From Bursaphelenchus xylophilus (Eukaryota > Nematoda > Chromadorea > Rhabditida > Aphelenchoididae): a DNA stretch of 64,000 nucleotides. Location of the stretch: the NCBI GenBank assembly GCA_904066235.2, contig CAJFCV020000003.1:5828001-5892000 (forward strand), in the 5' to 3' direction. The translations under genes were made by a program, and so were the position numbers. How positions within the stretch are numbered: the first letter of the stretch is position 1; the number at the start of each line of letters is the position of its first letter. The notes beneath the pieces were generated by a model, which saw only the letters and a list, made by a program, of their open reading frames with translations, was not told the DNA's origin and did not search any database. Below are positions 61,932 through 64,000 of the stretch, in pieces.

Positions 61932-63674
61932 ATGGATGGCGTTAATAAAATCTCAGTAACTCTTTCTGGTACACAAGCAGAGGAATTGTAAGCTCTTCAC
62001 GTTAATTACATCTTATTTTCTTTTAGAAATTCCGCACTTGCCGAATATTTACAACGAAATGGCTACCAGAAAACCTTTGAGACATTCGTAGATGAATCAG
62101 GAGCGGTACGGTTTTATCCATTGAATATTTTGATTTTTAGACCGTGAAAAATGATGTTCAACATGTTGGATTAATGGAAAAGAAATGGTCAATGACCCTA
62201 CGTTTGCAACAACGGATAATCAACCTGGAGAAGAGGATACAAGAACTTGAAAGCGGAGGAATTATTGCCCCTAGGCATAAGTATGTTTTTTGTAATGGCT
62301 AATTTTAGACAATATAGTATATTAAGACATTTGGAAGTACAAGACGAAGAATATGCATATTCGATAATTCAAGCCTTATGCTTTTTCATTCCTCCGTCAT
62401 GAAGTTTTAGGCCGCTTTAAGGCATATTGTTCGCATAGAAGTCCATCGAATTTTATATTATAAAAAATTGTTTAAGGGATCTGAAATCTTCTGCCACTTG
62501 GATTCCTCGGCCGCCAGAGAAGTTGACTCTTAATGGGCATCGCGATTCTGTTATGAAGGTCGTTTTTCACCCTACTTACAGTGTGCTTCTATCTTGCAGT
62601 GAGGATCATACAATCAAGGTAATCATGAAAATATGGACTAAACATTTATGTAGATATGGGATCTTGAAACTGGTCAATTAGAACGCTCATTTAAAGCCCA
62701 TTTAAGTACTATTCAAGACTTGTGCTTTGATGCCACTGGAAACAGATTTGGTAAGATACCTAAAATATGATTTATGATAAAAAGTTTAGCTAGTTGCTCT
62801 GCCGATGCTTCAATAAAGATTTGGGACTTTGGAGATTCTTATGATTGTCTTAAGACCTTGAGAGGACACTCTCATACAGTCTCATCCGTTGTTTTTGTCC
62901 CAAACAGTAAGTTGTTGACGTGTGTATTATTACTTCTTATGTCTATATCGCCTTATTCTCTATTTTCTTCTCAGAATCATGGATTTTGTCCGCTTCGCGA
63001 GATGGAACTATTAGATTGTGGGATACAACCACGGGTTTCTGTACTCAAACCTTTGAAGAACACGAAGATTGGGTGCGGAGAGTCTGCATCGATCAACAAG
63101 GCCAATTGTTTGCAAGTTGCAGCAACGATAAGGTGAGTTTTTTTCTAAATTCTCTACTTTGCTTTTAGTCAATTATTGTTTGGTGTCTAAACACAAAGAA
63201 GCCGCTGTCCAAGTTGATTGGACACACCCATGTCATCGAATGTGTTTTATTTGTTCCCCAAGAACACAATAATAAGATTGCCGGTGATCATATGAAGAAG
63301 TATGCTAATGAGCATGATGTAAAGCCAACTTTGATCATCTCGGCAGGCAGAGATCGGGTGATCAAGATATGGGATGCCCTGAGTGGGGCTTGTTTGATGG
63401 ATCTGGAAGGACATGACAATTGGATCAGAGACATGGTGCTGCATCCATCGGGTGCTTATCTCATATCAGTCGCTGACGATAAATGCATGCGGGTCTGGTC
63501 AATGGAAGAGACCCAACGTTGCCGTGTCATCAATGCTCACGACCATTTTATTTATTCTGTTGGTAGGTGGTTCGACGCCATTGTGGATGAGTTAATTTAG
63601 ATTTCCACAAAAGACTTCCTTATGTGGCCACGGGATGCACAGACTCGACAATCAAGGTGTGGGAATGTCGATAA
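61932..63674 (+). CDS. lis-1: LIS-1 (PAFAH1B1) dynein regulator
   Basis: Exons 61932-61987, 62027-62105, 62141-62280, 62477-62618, 62654-62750, 62790-62906, 62975-63132, 63169-63562 and 63601-63674 give 418 residues (human 410). A LisH dimerisation motif ([20 protein letters not shown], about 19-38) is followed by a short coiled coil ([16 protein letters not shown]) and seven WD40 repeats ending in [23 protein letters not shown], the first WD repeat, and [12 protein letters not shown] are close to LIS1. LIS1 binds the dynein motor ring with NDEL/NUD-2 and is needed for nuclear migration, spindle placement and neuronal transport. Seven of its eight introns are 35-68 bp. The protein starts slightly upstream of the usual LisH start, which accounts for the extra residues. 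Confidence 0.96.
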
Positions 63675-64000
63675 CTGGACGGATTTCTACTTTTTTTCTC
63701 TATTTGATAACTCCCGCGTCGCTGGCTGCCTGTCCCCATCCAGTTCCGCATCATTCCTTTGCATTTGGCTCGCGTCAGAATGCTACTATTATTGTTTGTT
63801 ACGCCTTGTAAAGAACACTTCAGTAATAAATAAAATAGAGCTTTGCCTTTTGTTGATATTCAGTGGTCGGCTCCCTATTTTATCGATTATCGTTCCTTCG
63901 TTTCCTTTATGCACCGATGTTTTACAGATGGCCTCATTCAGAAAAGGAGCTTTGCTAATGGGGACGGTGGTAAAGATCAATCGGATTGGATTAAAACAGA
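63675..64000. other. lis-1 3' region to window end
   Basis: AATAAATAAAATA at 63824-63837 is a good poly(A) signal for lis-1. A 63-codon minus-strand frame (63789-63980) might be the last exon of a gene beyond the window, but nothing confirms it. Confidence 0.45.

Overview
The window is nuclear DNA from a nematode. Genes are split into many small exons, most introns are 33-45 bp with GT...TTTTNAG ends, and several start codons sit 1-55 bp behind a T-rich AG site that looks like a spliced-leader acceptor. The proteins match nematode versions of animal genes: a posterior Hox protein, TIR-1/SARM1, a BRICHOS protein, DNA ligase IV, a SYG-2/nephrin-type Ig receptor, a folate enzyme, a sex-peptide-receptor-like GPCR, an EPI-1-type laminin alpha, a MAPKAP kinase and LIS-1. 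It is not C. elegans itself: introns are shorter and the interspersed repeats are different. No bacterial, viral, rRNA, CRISPR or intact tRNA feature was found.

Layout: 1-1326 (-) 5' part of an unrecognised Ser-rich gene that runs off the window; 4181-6595 (+) AbdB-class Hox gene; 9116-14420 (+) tir-1; 15486-17710 (+) type II membrane BRICHOS protein; 17876-22160 (-) lig-4, tail to tail with it; 22.2-28.0 kb gene-poor with foldback repeats; 27968-32893 (+) syg-2-like; 33.8-35.6 kb large palindromic repeat with tRNA-like segments; 38027-39297 (+) unrecognised 240 aa protein; 40.2-40.75 kb related repeats; 41328-42609 (+) methylenetetrahydrofolate dehydrogenase; 44717-46407 (+) peptide GPCR; 47138-59564 (+) laminin alpha; 59802-61035 (-) MAPKAPK2; 61932-63674 (+) lis-1, divergent from the kinase.

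The genes do not form one pathway. Several act in nervous system and epithelial development (Hox patterning, TIR-1 signalling and axon degeneration, SYG-2 synapse adhesion, laminin basement membrane, LIS-1/dynein). From memory, the Hox gene, tir-1, lig-4, lis-1 and a BRICHOS gene are all on C. elegans chromosome III, so the window probably comes from the matching ancestral linkage group, with syg-2, laminin, folate and kinase genes mixed in.

Gene models were built by hand: each splice join was chosen to keep the reading frame and each total divides by three. The points most worth a second look are the very short introns (down to 26 bp), probable GC-AG introns, an inverted duplication at a lig-4 splice site, altered ligase motifs, a family of foldback/tandem repeats (one inside a tir-1 intron, one palindrome carrying Pol III-like boxes), and two unrecognised genes.
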